Shown here one piece after another: positions 6,909 to 14,031 of a stretch of 21,791 nucleotides of DNA. The translations under genes were made by a program, and so were the position numbers. Source of the DNA: JBHIEE01 sp046760445. Its GTDB lineage: Bacteria > Acidobacteriota > Aminicenantia > JdFR-78. Position 1 is the stretch's first letter; every line of letters starts with the position of its first letter. Location of the stretch: assembly GCA_046760445.1 (NCBI GenBank), contig JBHIEE010000039.1:1-21791 (forward strand). Direction: 5' to 3'. The notes under the pieces are model-generated. The model saw only the letters and a program-made list of their open reading frames with translations, had not been told where the DNA came from and did no database searches.

Positions 6909-8444
6909 ATGGAAAATGTTCCTCAGCTTGCTGTCCAGGCGAATCCATTAGCAGTATTATCTTTTATTTTTTACTTGGCAATTATTGTTATTATCGGTAT
7001 TTTGGCTGCAAGATTTTCCTCTGCAGGGATAAGTGAATTTTTCTTGGCTGGTAGAAAAATGAAGAAATTCGTTGTGGCATTGAGTGCTGTTGTTTCTGGT
7101 AGATCAGCCTGGCTTTTAATTGGAGTAACAGGCATGGCTTATTTAAGAGGAGCATCAGCTGTCTGGGCAGTGGCTGGTTATATTCTGGCTGAACTTTTCC
7201 TTTTTCTTTTTGCTGCTAAGAGATTGAGACGATATACCGAAAAGATGGATAATTTGACCCTGCCTGACTTTTTTGAATCAAGATATAAGGACAACTCCAA
7301 TCTTTTAAGAATAACTTCAGTCATTATTATTTTAATTTTTATGGTCGCCTATGTTTCCGCTCAATTTAATGCTGGTGGAAAAGCTTTTGGAGCAAGCTTT
7401 GGTCTTGGCGAATTCAGCGGAGTATTAATTACTGCTTTGATTGTTTTAGCCTATACTATGATGGGTGGATTTTTGGCTGTTTCTCTCACTGATATGTTGC
7501 AGGCTTTTTTTATGATTTTTGCTTTATTAATTCTTCCTGTGGTGGCATTAATTAATTTTGGAGGGTGGAACCAAGTTTTGGCTGCTTTGGATAAACTTAA
7601 TCCTGAAGTGATAGGTTCCTTTTCTTTGGACCCTTTTTCTCTATCTGTAGGAGGAATAATTGGATTTTTAGGAATTGGTTTGGGCTCACCAGGCAATCCT
7701 CATATTCTGGTTCGATATATGTCTATTGAAAATCCGAGAGCGTTAAGAAAATCAGCTTTAATTGGAACTGTCTGGAATACTTTGATGGCCTGGGGAGCAA
7801 TTTATATTGGACTCATTGGTCGGGCATATTATCCCGCAAAAGACCTGCTTCCTAATTCTGATCCAGAGAATCTTTATCCTTATCTCGCCTCTTTTCATCT
7901 TCATCCTATTATTTTTGGAATAATTATTGCTTCTATTTTTGCAGCCATTATGTCCACTGCAGATTCTCAATTATTGGTTGCTGCCTCAGGAGTGGTTCGG
8001 GACATCTATCAAAAAATTTTAATTAAAGACAAAACACTCAGTCAGAAAAAATTGGTATTTTTGAGTCGAATAGTGATCGTGATCTTGGTAGGAATTGCTT
8101 TAATCTTAGGAGCAGTTGCTTCTCAGCTTGTTTTCTGGCTGGTTCTATTTGCTTGGGCAGGATTAGGTGCTTCGTTTGGACCAACAGTCATTTTGTCTTT
8201 ATTCTGGAAAAGAACAACCAAACAGGGGGTGATGGCTGGTTTTATTTCTGGCACTATAGCAGTGATTATCTGGAATCAGGTGCCTTTTCTTAAGAAAATT
8301 GTATATGAGCTTGTTCCTGCCTTTATTATTTCAACACTGTTAACTATCGTTGTCAGTTTGGTTACTTCTCCTCCTTCAGAGGCAGAAAAGGAATTAGAAG
8401 AGATTTCAGCCCATTACAAAGGGATGAAGTCTCTAAAAAAATAA
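6909..8444 (+). CDS. Sodium/solute symporter (SSS family, PutP-like)
   Basis: A polytopic membrane transporter of 511 residues with about 13 transmembrane segments, the expected size for the SSS family. Family-typical stretches are SEFFLAGRKM near residue 38, LTLPDFFESRYKD near 116, the conserved AYVSAQFNAGGKAF near 148-161, and SLTDMLQAFFMIFAL near 193. These are closest to PutP-type proline symporters, but the sequence alone does not prove the substrate; amino acids, pantothenate or organic acids are possible. The ATG at 6909 follows GAAGGAAGAGGGAG, within the end of the small membrane peptide gene. No terminator is visible before the next promoter element. Confidence 0.88.
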   Translation: MENVPQLAVQANPLAVLSFIFYLAIIVIIGILAARFSSAGISEFFLAGRKMKKFVVALSAVVSGRSAWLLIGVTGMAYLRGASAVWAVAGYILAELFLFLFAAKRLRRYTEKMDNLTLPDFFESRYKDNSNLLRITSVIIILIFMVAYVSAQFNAGGKAFGASFGLGEFSGVLITALIVLAYTMMGGFLAVSLTDMLQAFFMIFALLILPVVALINFGGWNQVLAALDKLNPEVIGSFSLDPFSLSVGGIIGFLGIGLGSPGNPHILVRYMSIENPRALRKSALIGTVWNTLMAWGAIYIGLIGRAYYPAKDLLPNSDPENLYPYLASFHLHPIIFGIIIASIFAAIMSTADSQLLVAASGVVRDIYQKILIKDKTLSQKKLVFLSRIVIVILVGIALILGAVASQLVFWLVLFAWAGLGASFGPTVILSLFWKRTTKQGVMAGFISGTIAVIIWNQVPFLKKIVYELVPAFIISTLLTIVVSLVTSPPSEAEKELEEISAHYKGMKSLKK

Positions 8445-8500
8445 AAAATTGGCTCGGTCAAGTTTTTTATAATCAGTGAGTAAGCAAATTAAAAAAAATT

Positions 8501-8527
8501 CAAGTTTTTTGTTTTTCAAAAGACTAA
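8501..8527 (+). promoter_or_regulatory. Shared promoter-like element P1 (candidate ECF promoter)
   Basis: CAAGTT (8501-8506), a 15-base spacer and GACTAA (8522-8527), inside a block nearly identical to those at 13476-13502 (plus) and 12766-12792 (minus). The spacer contains the small palindrome TTTTCAAAA. The GACTAA box ends 26 bases before the ATG at 8554. Spacing suits an ECF sigma factor promoter, but no experiment supports this, and the block could instead be an operator or leader element. Confidence 0.55.
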
Positions 8528-8553
8528 ATTAATAAAAAATGGAGGTTTTTAAA

Positions 8554-8925
8554 ATGAAGGAAAAATTAATTATGGGTTTAGTTTTGGTCGTGTGTCTGGG
8601 AATAGTGATTAGCTTTTCTCCTGTAGTAAAGGCTGATTCCGGGTCAGACAAGGCAAAAGACAATCCTGCCTTTACTGCTCATTTAAGGTCTTTTCTGGAG
8701 AGTATGAGCTCAAGCAATTTGTTCTTTTTGGTGGGTGAATGGTTTCAAATGAGATTAGGTCCTTCTCCCGCCCCCTTCACTTTTCCTGCCTTAAATTCCC
8801 CTTTCCTTCCCCCAGGAAAAGATTCATCGGGAGGAGGACCAGCTCTTAAATATTCACCGGTTAAAGATGGAAAAGTAACCGGTGATATTCCGGGCGAAGA
8901 ACCGCCACCGCCAGATGTAGGTTAG
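8554..8925 (+). CDS. Small secreted proline-rich protein, unknown
   Basis: A 123-residue protein with a clear N-terminal signal peptide: KEKLIMGLVLVVCLGIVISF, with likely cleavage after VKA near residue 26. The mature part is short, starts with charged residues (DSGSDKAKD), has one amphipathic segment (SFLESMSSSNLFFLVGEWF) and ends in a proline- and glycine-rich tail (GEEPPPPDVG). No cysteines remain in the mature part and no family is recognised. The start is ATG 8554, 8 bases after GGAGG (8541-8545); an in-frame ATG at 8539 overlaps that site and is rejected. It sits under element P1 and is closed by a strong terminator. From its context it may be an output, signal or substrate of the adjacent CHAT/sigma module. 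Confidence 0.75.
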   Translation: MKEKLIMGLVLVVCLGIVISFSPVVKADSGSDKAKDNPAFTAHLRSFLESMSSSNLFFLVGEWFQMRLGPSPAPFTFPALNSPFLPPGKDSSGGGPALKYSPVKDGKVTGDIPGEEPPPPDVG

Positions 8926-8969
8926 TTTTAACTAAAATCCTTCTCGCCCATTTTGTGATTCTTACCAAG

Positions 8970-8999
8970 AAGACCCGGCTCAGCCCGGGTCTTTTTTTT
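8970..8999 (+). terminator. Rho-independent terminator
   Basis: AAGACCCGG (8970-8978) pairs with CCGGGTCTT (8985-8993) around a 6-base loop and runs into eight T residues. It ends the secreted-protein transcript and separates it from the CHAT gene, which has its own promoter. Confidence 0.92.
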
Positions 9000-9023
9000 A
9001 CTTTTAAAAAAATCATTTAACTG

Positions 9024-9052
9024 TTGACAATTCTCTAATTTAGATGTATATT
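9024..9052 (+). promoter_or_regulatory. Consensus sigma70 promoter for the CHAT gene
   Basis: TTGACA at 9024-9029 and TATATT at 9047-9052 with a 17-base spacer, almost perfect housekeeping consensus. The ATG at 9044 lies in the spacer and so cannot be the real start. The protease therefore appears to be made constitutively, unlike its neighbours under the shared element. Confidence 0.8.
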
Positions 9053-9085
9053 TTAAAAATAAGGAGAACAAGGGGAAGAAAACAG

Positions 9086-11989
9086 ATGTTTTTTAAGAAA
9101 GTGGGTGTGTTTTTTCTTTTTCTTTTAATCTTTATGCTCTTTATGAATTCTCCTATTCATTCCAACATTCAGCAAAACATTGATTTAAAATTTCACTTTA
9201 ATCACTATTATCAGCAGGCAGAAAAATATCTTAATTCTGGAAAATACTCTCAAGCTCTGAATTATTATGAGCAAGCCTTAGAGACAATAATAAAAACAGA
9301 CTCTAAAAATGAGCAGGCTAAATGTTTAAGAAGCATTGGCGCCACCTATTGGTATTTAGGTAATTATCTTAAATCCTCTCAGTATTATCTTCAGGCTCTG
9401 GATTTAGCCAAACAAACTGGAAATAAAGAAGAACAGACAAAATGTCTGCGTAATATTGGTCTTGTTTACTGGAACCTGGGTGATTATCCAGAAGCATTGA
9501 AATATTATCAGCAGGCCTTAGATATTAGTAGGGAAACAGGAGATAAGAAAGGACAAGGGAAGTGTTTGATTAGCATTGGCATGATTTTTCGAAAAACAGG
9601 CAATTACATTAAAGCATTGAAATATTATGATCAAGCTCTGGAGATTTTTAGAAAGATTGGAGATAAGATAAATGAGGGAAGATGTTTGAATAGTGTGGGG
9701 ATTATTTACTGGTATCTGGGCAATTATACTAAAGCTCTGGAATATTATAAGCAGGCATTAAATATTGTTCGTCGAATAAATGATAAACAAGAGGAAGGAA
9801 GAATCCTCAATAATATAGGTATTATCTATCGTCATTTAGATGATTATCCTAAAGCTCTGGAATATTATTCTCAGGCTTTAAAAATCACCCAGCAAACAGG
9901 CGATAAAAAAGACGAAGGCCGCTGGCTAAATAACTTAGGTAATGTCTATTTTGACCAGGGTAATTATGAGCAATCCTTAAATTATTATCAGCAGTCTTTA
10001 AATCTCCTCCAAGGGATTAATGACCGTGCTTCAATGGCTAATCTGGCTAATAATCTGGGTCTGGTTTATACTCAATTAAATGATTATTCTCGGGCAATAG
10101 AATACTGTCAGCAGGCTCTTAAGATTAGCCAGGAAACCGGACAGTCGCATATTCTCTGGGAAGCCTATTTTGATTTGGCTCAGGCTTATGAAAAACAAGG
10201 AGAATATGACCTGGCTTTCAAGCATTATGAGAAAGCAATCAAGGTGGTCGAAAGTTTGAGAAATCGAATTCAATTGGCTGATTATAAATCAGGTTTTTTG
10301 AGAGATAAAATAGAAGTTTATCACGCAGTGATTAATCTTTTGGCTAAATTAAATCAAAATCGTCCTTCAGAAGAGTATGATAAGTTAGCTTTTAATTATG
10401 CTGAGCGAGGCAAAGCTCGTGCTTTCCTGGATGCTCTGGCTGAATCCAAGCTGGAAATTGAAAAAGGGGTTGATCCTAAACTTCTGGCTCGTGAAAAGGA
10501 GATAATGCAAGAGATCTCCCGGACATATACTGATCTGGTGAATTCGAATTTGAGTGAAGTGGAAAGAAAAGAAATGTTAGCCCAATTAGATTTATTAGAG
10601 GATAAATTAGAAGAAATCAAAAGAGAATTGATTCAGAAAAGCCCAGCTTATGCCCGATTAAAATATCCTGAACCAATTACTCTTGATCAAGCTCAAAAAG
10701 AACTTCTCGATGGCAAGTCTGCTTTTCTGGAATATTCACTGGGAAAAGAAAATTCTTATCTTTTCGTGGTCACTAAAAATAACTTTAAGATGATTCAACT
10801 TCCTTCTCAAAAGAAAACTGAAAAGCAGGTTTCTAATTACCTGAGTTTTATTTCTCTACCACCCACCTCTTCCAATAAGTCGGATTTAGAAGCAGTCTAT
10901 TCCTCTGGATATAATCTTTTTAAGACCCTAATTTTTCCTGCGCTGGGCGAAATTGAAGGCAAAAATAAATTATACATTATACCTGATGGAATTCTTAATT
11001 ATCTTCCTTTTGAAACCTTAATACTGGAAGCAAGAAGCAAGAAGCAAAAAGCAGGAAAGGAAATCAGATATTTGATTCAGAATTACGAAATTGCCTATAT
11101 TCCTTCTGGGTCTGTTCTTCGAGAAATAATCGCTCGTGAAGAGAGGAAGCCAGTGAGAAGACAGAAAGATTTGTTAGCAGTAGGTGACCCTGTTTTTGGC
11201 AAAGCAGAATTTACAGGCAATAAAGAGCAGTTTATTATAAGAAGTCTTTATTCCGATGCTGGATTTAAATTTGATCGGCTTAAATTCAGTGGTATCGAGG
11301 TGAATAAAATTGCTTCTCTTTTTAGCAAAAAGAAGCGAGATGTTTATCTTAGAAAAGAAGCAAAAGAAGAAATGATTAAACTAAATGATTTAAAAAAATA
11401 TAAAATTCTTCATTTTGCCACTCATGGATTTATCGATGATGCTAAGCCAACTCGCTCAGCAGTTGTTCTAACTCTGGATGAAGATCCCACTGAAGATGGA
11501 TTCCTTCAGATGAGAGAAATATTTAATTTGGATTTAAAAGCTGATTTAGTCACCCTTTCTGCCTGTCAGACAGGGTTAGGGAAATTTATCAGGGGAGAAG
11601 GAATAGTCGGATTTAGTCGAGCTTTCTTCTATGCTGGTGCTTCTTCTGTATTAATGACACTCTGGACAGTTAATGACCAAGCAGCAGCCCAATTTATGGA
11701 AAGATTTTATTTTCATCTTAAATCCTCTCAACCTAAATTAAAAGCCTTAAGAAAGGTAAAACTGGAAATGATAAACTCAAAAACAGCTTTAGCTCATCCT
11801 TATTATTGGGCTGGATTCATAATTTCTGGGCAAAGCGAAGGGGTAGTGATTAAATCAATATGGAGTGAATTAATAAAGTTAATAAAGATTGGATTCTTTT
11901 TAGGAGGAGTGTTTATCTTTATCTTTTTTGTGCTTAGAAGGGAAGATAAAAAACAATCAACCCCGATTATTCACGATATTTTTTCTTAA
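9086..11989 (+). CDS. TPR-CHAT caspase-like protease, membrane-anchored
   Basis: A 967-residue protein. Residues about 5-26 form a hydrophobic signal or anchor segment (VGVFFLFLLIFMLFM). Nine TPR units follow at a 40-residue period (about 40-400), with helices such as CLRNIGLVYWNLGDY and ALKYYQQALDI. A coiled region leads to the CHAT domain (about 560-900), whose catalytic pair is H780 in HFATHGF and C827 in LSACQTGLG, then GASSVLMTLWTVND. A second hydrophobic segment (IGFFLGGVFIFIFFVL) near residues 930-950 is followed by a basic tail. With both segments membrane-spanning, TPR and CHAT would face outward. CHAT proteins are caspase/separase-type peptidases. The start at 9086 is preferred because 9044 lies in the promoter. 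Neighbours (anti-sigma, ECF sigma) suggest a proteolytic switch; the substrate is unknown. Confidence 0.9.
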   Translation: MFFKKVGVFFLFLLIFMLFMNSPIHSNIQQNIDLKFHFNHYYQQAEKYLNSGKYSQALNYYEQALETIIKTDSKNEQAKCLRSIGATYWYLGNYLKSSQYYLQALDLAKQTGNKEEQTKCLRNIGLVYWNLGDYPEALKYYQQALDISRETGDKKGQGKCLISIGMIFRKTGNYIKALKYYDQALEIFRKIGDKINEGRCLNSVGIIYWYLGNYTKALEYYKQALNIVRRINDKQEEGRILNNIGIIYRHLDDYPKALEYYSQALKITQQTGDKKDEGRWLNNLGNVYFDQGNYEQSLNYYQQSLNLLQGINDRASMANLANNLGLVYTQLNDYSRAIEYCQQALKISQETGQSHILWEAYFDLAQAYEKQGEYDLAFKHYEKAIKVVESLRNRIQLADYKSGFLRDKIEVYHAVINLLAKLNQNRPSEEYDKLAFNYAERGKARAFLDALAESKLEIEKGVDPKLLAREKEIMQEISRTYTDLVNSNLSEVERKEMLAQLDLLEDKLEEIKRELIQKSPAYARLKYPEPITLDQAQKELLDGKSAFLEYSLGKENSYLFVVTKNNFKMIQLPSQKKTEKQVSNYLSFISLPPTSSNKSDLEAVYSSGYNLFKTLIFPALGEIEGKNKLYIIPDGILNYLPFETLILEARSKKQKAGKEIRYLIQNYEIAYIPSGSVLREIIAREERKPVRRQKDLLAVGDPVFGKAEFTGNKEQFIIRSLYSDAGFKFDRLKFSGIEVNKIASLFSKKKRDVYLRKEAKEEMIKLNDLKKYKILHFATHGFIDDAKPTRSAVVLTLDEDPTEDGFLQMREIFNLDLKADLVTLSACQTGLGKFIRGEGIVGFSRAFFYAGASSVLMTLWTVNDQAAAQFMERFYFHLKSSQPKLKALRKVKLEMINSKTALAHPYYWAGFIISGQSEGVVIKSIWSELIKLIKIGFFLGGVFIFIFFVLRREDKKQSTPIIHDIFS

Positions 11990-12019
11990 TACACTCAAAT
12001 GTGAGCTTAGAATGAGTTT

Positions 12020-12056
12020 TAACACTCCAGTAAAAATAACAGAGTGTTATTTTCAT
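12020..12056 (+). terminator. Probable terminator after the CHAT gene
   Basis: TAACACTC (12020-12027) pairs with GAGTGTTA (12042-12049), followed by TTTTC. The stem is AT-rich and the T tract short, so it is of moderate strength. It lies between convergent genes. Beside it is the GC-rich perfect palindrome CCTGCCGGCAGG (12058-12069). Confidence 0.5.
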
Positions 12057-12079
12057 CCCTGCCGGCAGGTAGGAATGAA

Positions 12080-12745
12080 TTAGTATGAATAATCGGGGCT
12101 GACAATTTTAAATTTAGCTTTTTTAGAAAGAGCCTTTACCACCCCCTCCGGTAAATAAGCTATTACTTTCCAGGAATAAAATTCTCCCCTTTTGAGATTA
12201 GATCTGATTTTCTCGGGTAATTGAGTTCGGTTGGTTTTAGTTGTTGTTTCCCAGATTAGATCCCCTTGCTGATCATAGAGGAATAATTTATATTCCACTG
12301 GCTGGTTTAATTTTCTCCAGATGAATAAGGAGGGAAGGTCTTGAATTTCTCCTTGAGGAGATGTTGGAGAAATTAGTTCTCCTCGGATAACCTCATTTGA
12401 AATGAGGATAAATTTTGGTTTAGAAATTGTTTTTAGGTAATAAAAAGTTCCTCCAAAAATAAGGAGTAAAAGAGTAAGAGCAACCGCCCATTGTTTAGTC
12501 CTAAGAAAATAAGCTAATTCCCTTAACCAAGAGAGTCTTATTTTTGGTTGGCTACTAAGAATAATATCTGGGAAAATATTTTTTCCTTCCTGTTGAATTG
12601 CTTCAAAGACTTTTTCTCTGAAAACTAACTCTTGGGCACAGTGAGGACAGTTGAAATAATGATTCTCAAAAGATTCCTTTTGGCTTTCACTAAGTTGATC
12701 TAGAAGATACAAATCAATAAATTTCTCAAACCCACATTTTTCCAT
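12080..12745 (-). CDS. Zinc-finger anti-sigma factor, single-pass membrane protein
   Basis: A 221-residue protein. The N-terminal cytoplasmic part carries the HX3CX2C zinc motif (H29, C33, C36 in HYFNCPHC) of ECF anti-sigma domains. One transmembrane segment, WAVALTLLLLIFGGTFYYL, lies near 86-104. The C-terminal 110 residues should be outside; they look like a beta-sandwich (KLNQPVEYKLFLYDQQGDLI and GEFYSWKVIAYL) of fibronectin/Ig style. The start ATG 12745 has GGAGG just upstream. It lies directly downstream of the sigma gene, as for cognate pairs. The shared element stands between them, so the anti-sigma may also be made independently. Its outer domain is a candidate sensor or protease target. 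Confidence 0.88.
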   Translation of the reverse strand: MEKCGFEKFIDLYLLDQLSESQKESFENHYFNCPHCAQELVFREKVFEAIQQEGKNIFPDIILSSQPKIRLSWLRELAYFLRTKQWAVALTLLLLIFGGTFYYLKTISKPKFILISNEVIRGELISPTSPQGEIQDLPSLFIWRKLNQPVEYKLFLYDQQGDLIWETTTKTNRTQLPEKIRSNLKRGEFYSWKVIAYLPEGVVKALSKKAKFKIVSPDYSY

Positions 12746-12765
12746 TTTTTTCCTCCTTCAATAAT

Positions 12766-12792
12766 TTAGTCTTTTGAAAAGCAAAAAACTTG
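12766..12792 (-). promoter_or_regulatory. Shared promoter-like element P3, before the anti-sigma gene
   Basis: On the minus strand, CAAGTT (12792-12787), 15 bases, then GACTAA (12771-12766), 21 bases before ATG 12745. The block is identical to that at 13476-13502 for more than 40 bases, counting the A/T-rich flank, and it abuts the stop of the sigma gene. Placing this element before an anti-sigma gene fits negative feedback by the sigma factor on itself. Confidence 0.6.
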
Positions 12793-12801
12793 AAAATTTT
12801 T

Positions 12802-13299
12802 TTAATTTTTTTTAAAAAAATCATAATTTAATTCTTTTTTTAATAATTTCAGAGCGTAATTCAGTCTTTCATCTACTTTTTTAAGAGGAAGATCTAATAT
12901 TCGGCTTATTGTTTTGCGAGGAAGTCCCTGATAGTAATAGAGATAAAGAACTTGGCGATATTTAAATTTCAAATTCTTGATTTTTTGAGCAATAAGATGT
13001 AAGTTTTCTTTCCTTTCATACCATTCAGCTGAAGAAATGACAGGATTTCCTTTTAATTCGAGTATTATATTTCTTTTTTTTAAATACTTATAGGTACTAA
13101 CCGTATGTTTGGTGATAGCGTAAACAAATGTTCCCAATGAGGATTCTCCTCGGAATTTACCTTCCCTTAGAGCAGTAATAACTTTAATCATTATTTCATT
13201 GGTCAAATCTTCCCAGTCTGGATTAAGGGCGCCGATTTCTTTTTTAACTTTCAGGCTGACAATCGGCCAATATTGGTTGATAATACTTTGTTCATCCAT
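12802..13299 (-). CDS. ECF-type RNA polymerase sigma factor
   Basis: A 165-residue sigma70-family factor with regions 2 and 4 only. Region 2 covers about 5-75 (LNPDWEDLTNEIMIKVITAL then SSLGTFVYAITKHTV). Region 4 covers about 105-160, with the helix-turn-helix LPRKTISRILDLPLKKVDER and the helix LNYALKLLKKELN. It directs RNA polymerase to a small regulon when freed from the adjacent anti-sigma factor. Shine-Dalgarno support for ATG 13299 is weak (AGAAGA). A plausible sigma70 promoter lies upstream. The shared element at the end of this gene and before two neighbours is the natural candidate for its target promoter. Confidence 0.88.
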   Translation of the reverse strand: MDEQSIINQYWPIVSLKVKKEIGALNPDWEDLTNEIMIKVITALREGKFRGESSLGTFVYAITKHTVSTYKYLKKRNIILELKGNPVISSAEWYERKENLHLIAQKIKNLKFKYRQVLYLYYYQGLPRKTISRILDLPLKKVDERLNYALKLLKKELNYDFFKKN

Positions 13300-13321
13300 T
13301 TAACAATAATCTTTTTCTTCT

Positions 13322-13350
13322 AATGTAAATTTTTTTGCCGAATTTTTCAA
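13322..13350 (-). promoter_or_regulatory. Possible sigma70 promoter for the sigma factor gene
   Basis: On the minus strand, TTGAAA (13350-13345) and TACATT (13327-13322) are 17 bases apart, 22 bases before the sigma start codon. The match is fair but the region is very AT-rich, so chance is possible. Confidence 0.4.
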
Positions 13351-13475
13351 GCTTTTATCATTTGGCAAGATAAAAAAAGCTTTATTTTTTCTCGGTTTTT
13401 TAATGTTAATAATAAGTTAAGTTCTGCTCGGGGTCTATATTTCTTAAATATTTCCAAAAAATTTAAAAAAATTTT

Positions 13476-13502
13476 CAAGTTTTTTGCTTTTCAAAAGACT
13501 AA
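13476..13502 (+). promoter_or_regulatory. Shared promoter-like element P2
   Basis: CAAGTT (13476-13481), 15 bases, GACTAA (13497-13502), 18 bases before ATG 13521. It differs from P1 at one spacer base and in the A/T run before it, and matches P3 exactly. It drives the unknown 121-residue gene in the same module. Confidence 0.6.
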
Positions 13503-13520
13503 ATTATATGGAGGGGAAAA

Positions 13521-13886
13521 ATGGGGACAAAATTAAAAAATCAACCGCAATTAGAAATTAAAGCAATAACAACAGAAAGAAACAATCTGAGTTTTTTACT
13601 ATGGAATTACCCCATTTGTAGCTATTTTTTGGACAGGATAAAATTAAAATGGTGGTTTAAAAACAGCAATGGAAGTGAGTATTCCAATACGAGACTAATC
13701 AATAGATGGATAGAGAAGTCGGGATATGAGTTTAGGATTAGTTATTTTGAGTTAGAGCCCAAGGATTTGCTGTGGGACAAGGTTAAGAGAGGAAAAGATT
13801 TAAGAGATATAATGAGATTAGAGGTAGTTGTTTATTATCTGGATAGAGAGAATAAAACAAGAATAGTCAGTCAGCAAGTGTTATGA
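13521..13886 (+). CDS. Unknown 121-residue protein under element P2
   Basis: ATG 13521 follows GGAGGGG at good spacing. The protein has no signal peptide or membrane segment and should be cytoplasmic. It is rich in aromatic and basic residues (KLKWWFKNSNGSEY; SGYEFRISYFELEPKDLLW) and ends with RLEVVVYYLDRENKTRIVSQ, suggesting a small alpha/beta fold. I recognise no family. It shares its promoter element with the secreted protein and the anti-sigma gene, which makes it a likely regulon member. A strong terminator closes it. Confidence 0.65.
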   Translation: MGTKLKNQPQLEIKAITTERNNLSFLLWNYPICSYFLDRIKLKWWFKNSNGSEYSNTRLINRWIEKSGYEFRISYFELEPKDLLWDKVKRGKDLRDIMRLEVVVYYLDRENKTRIVSQQVL

Positions 13887-13943
13887 GATTAGTTAATCCA
13901 AAGTGTAAACAATTGTTGTCACCCTTCCATCCCCTTTATATAA

Positions 13944-14010
13944 AAAGCCCTTCTCCTTCCCCCCTTCTTTCGACTTTTCCCTCCCTCCGAGGAGAAGGGC
14001 TTTGTTTTTT
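13944..14010 (+). terminator. Terminator with a perfect 13-bp stem and long loop
   Basis: AAAGCCCTTCTCC (13944-13956) pairs perfectly with GGAGAAGGGCTTT (13991-14003), followed by GTTTTTTT. The loop is 34 bases of mostly pyrimidines. It ends the 121-residue gene's transcript only 20 bases before the next start codon, so it could also act as an attenuator for the response regulator. Confidence 0.85.
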
Positions 14011-14023
14011 TCAAAGGACTAAA
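14008..14023 (+). promoter_or_regulatory. Degenerate partial copy of the shared element
   Basis: TTTTCAAAGGACTAAA matches the downstream half of elements P1-P3 at 15 of 16 positions (G for A once). No CAAGTT box stands 15 bases before GACTAA, since the terminator stem is there. It ends 8 bases before the response regulator ATG. It may be a relic or chance similarity. Confidence 0.3.
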
Positions 14024-14031
14024 GATAGAGT

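Noticed and set aside
9190..10260. Repeated DNA with a period of about 120 bases, possible CRISPR-like or satellite repeat
   Set aside because: It is the coding sequence of nine TPR units; the copies diverge as protein repeats do and there are no identical direct repeats with unique spacers.
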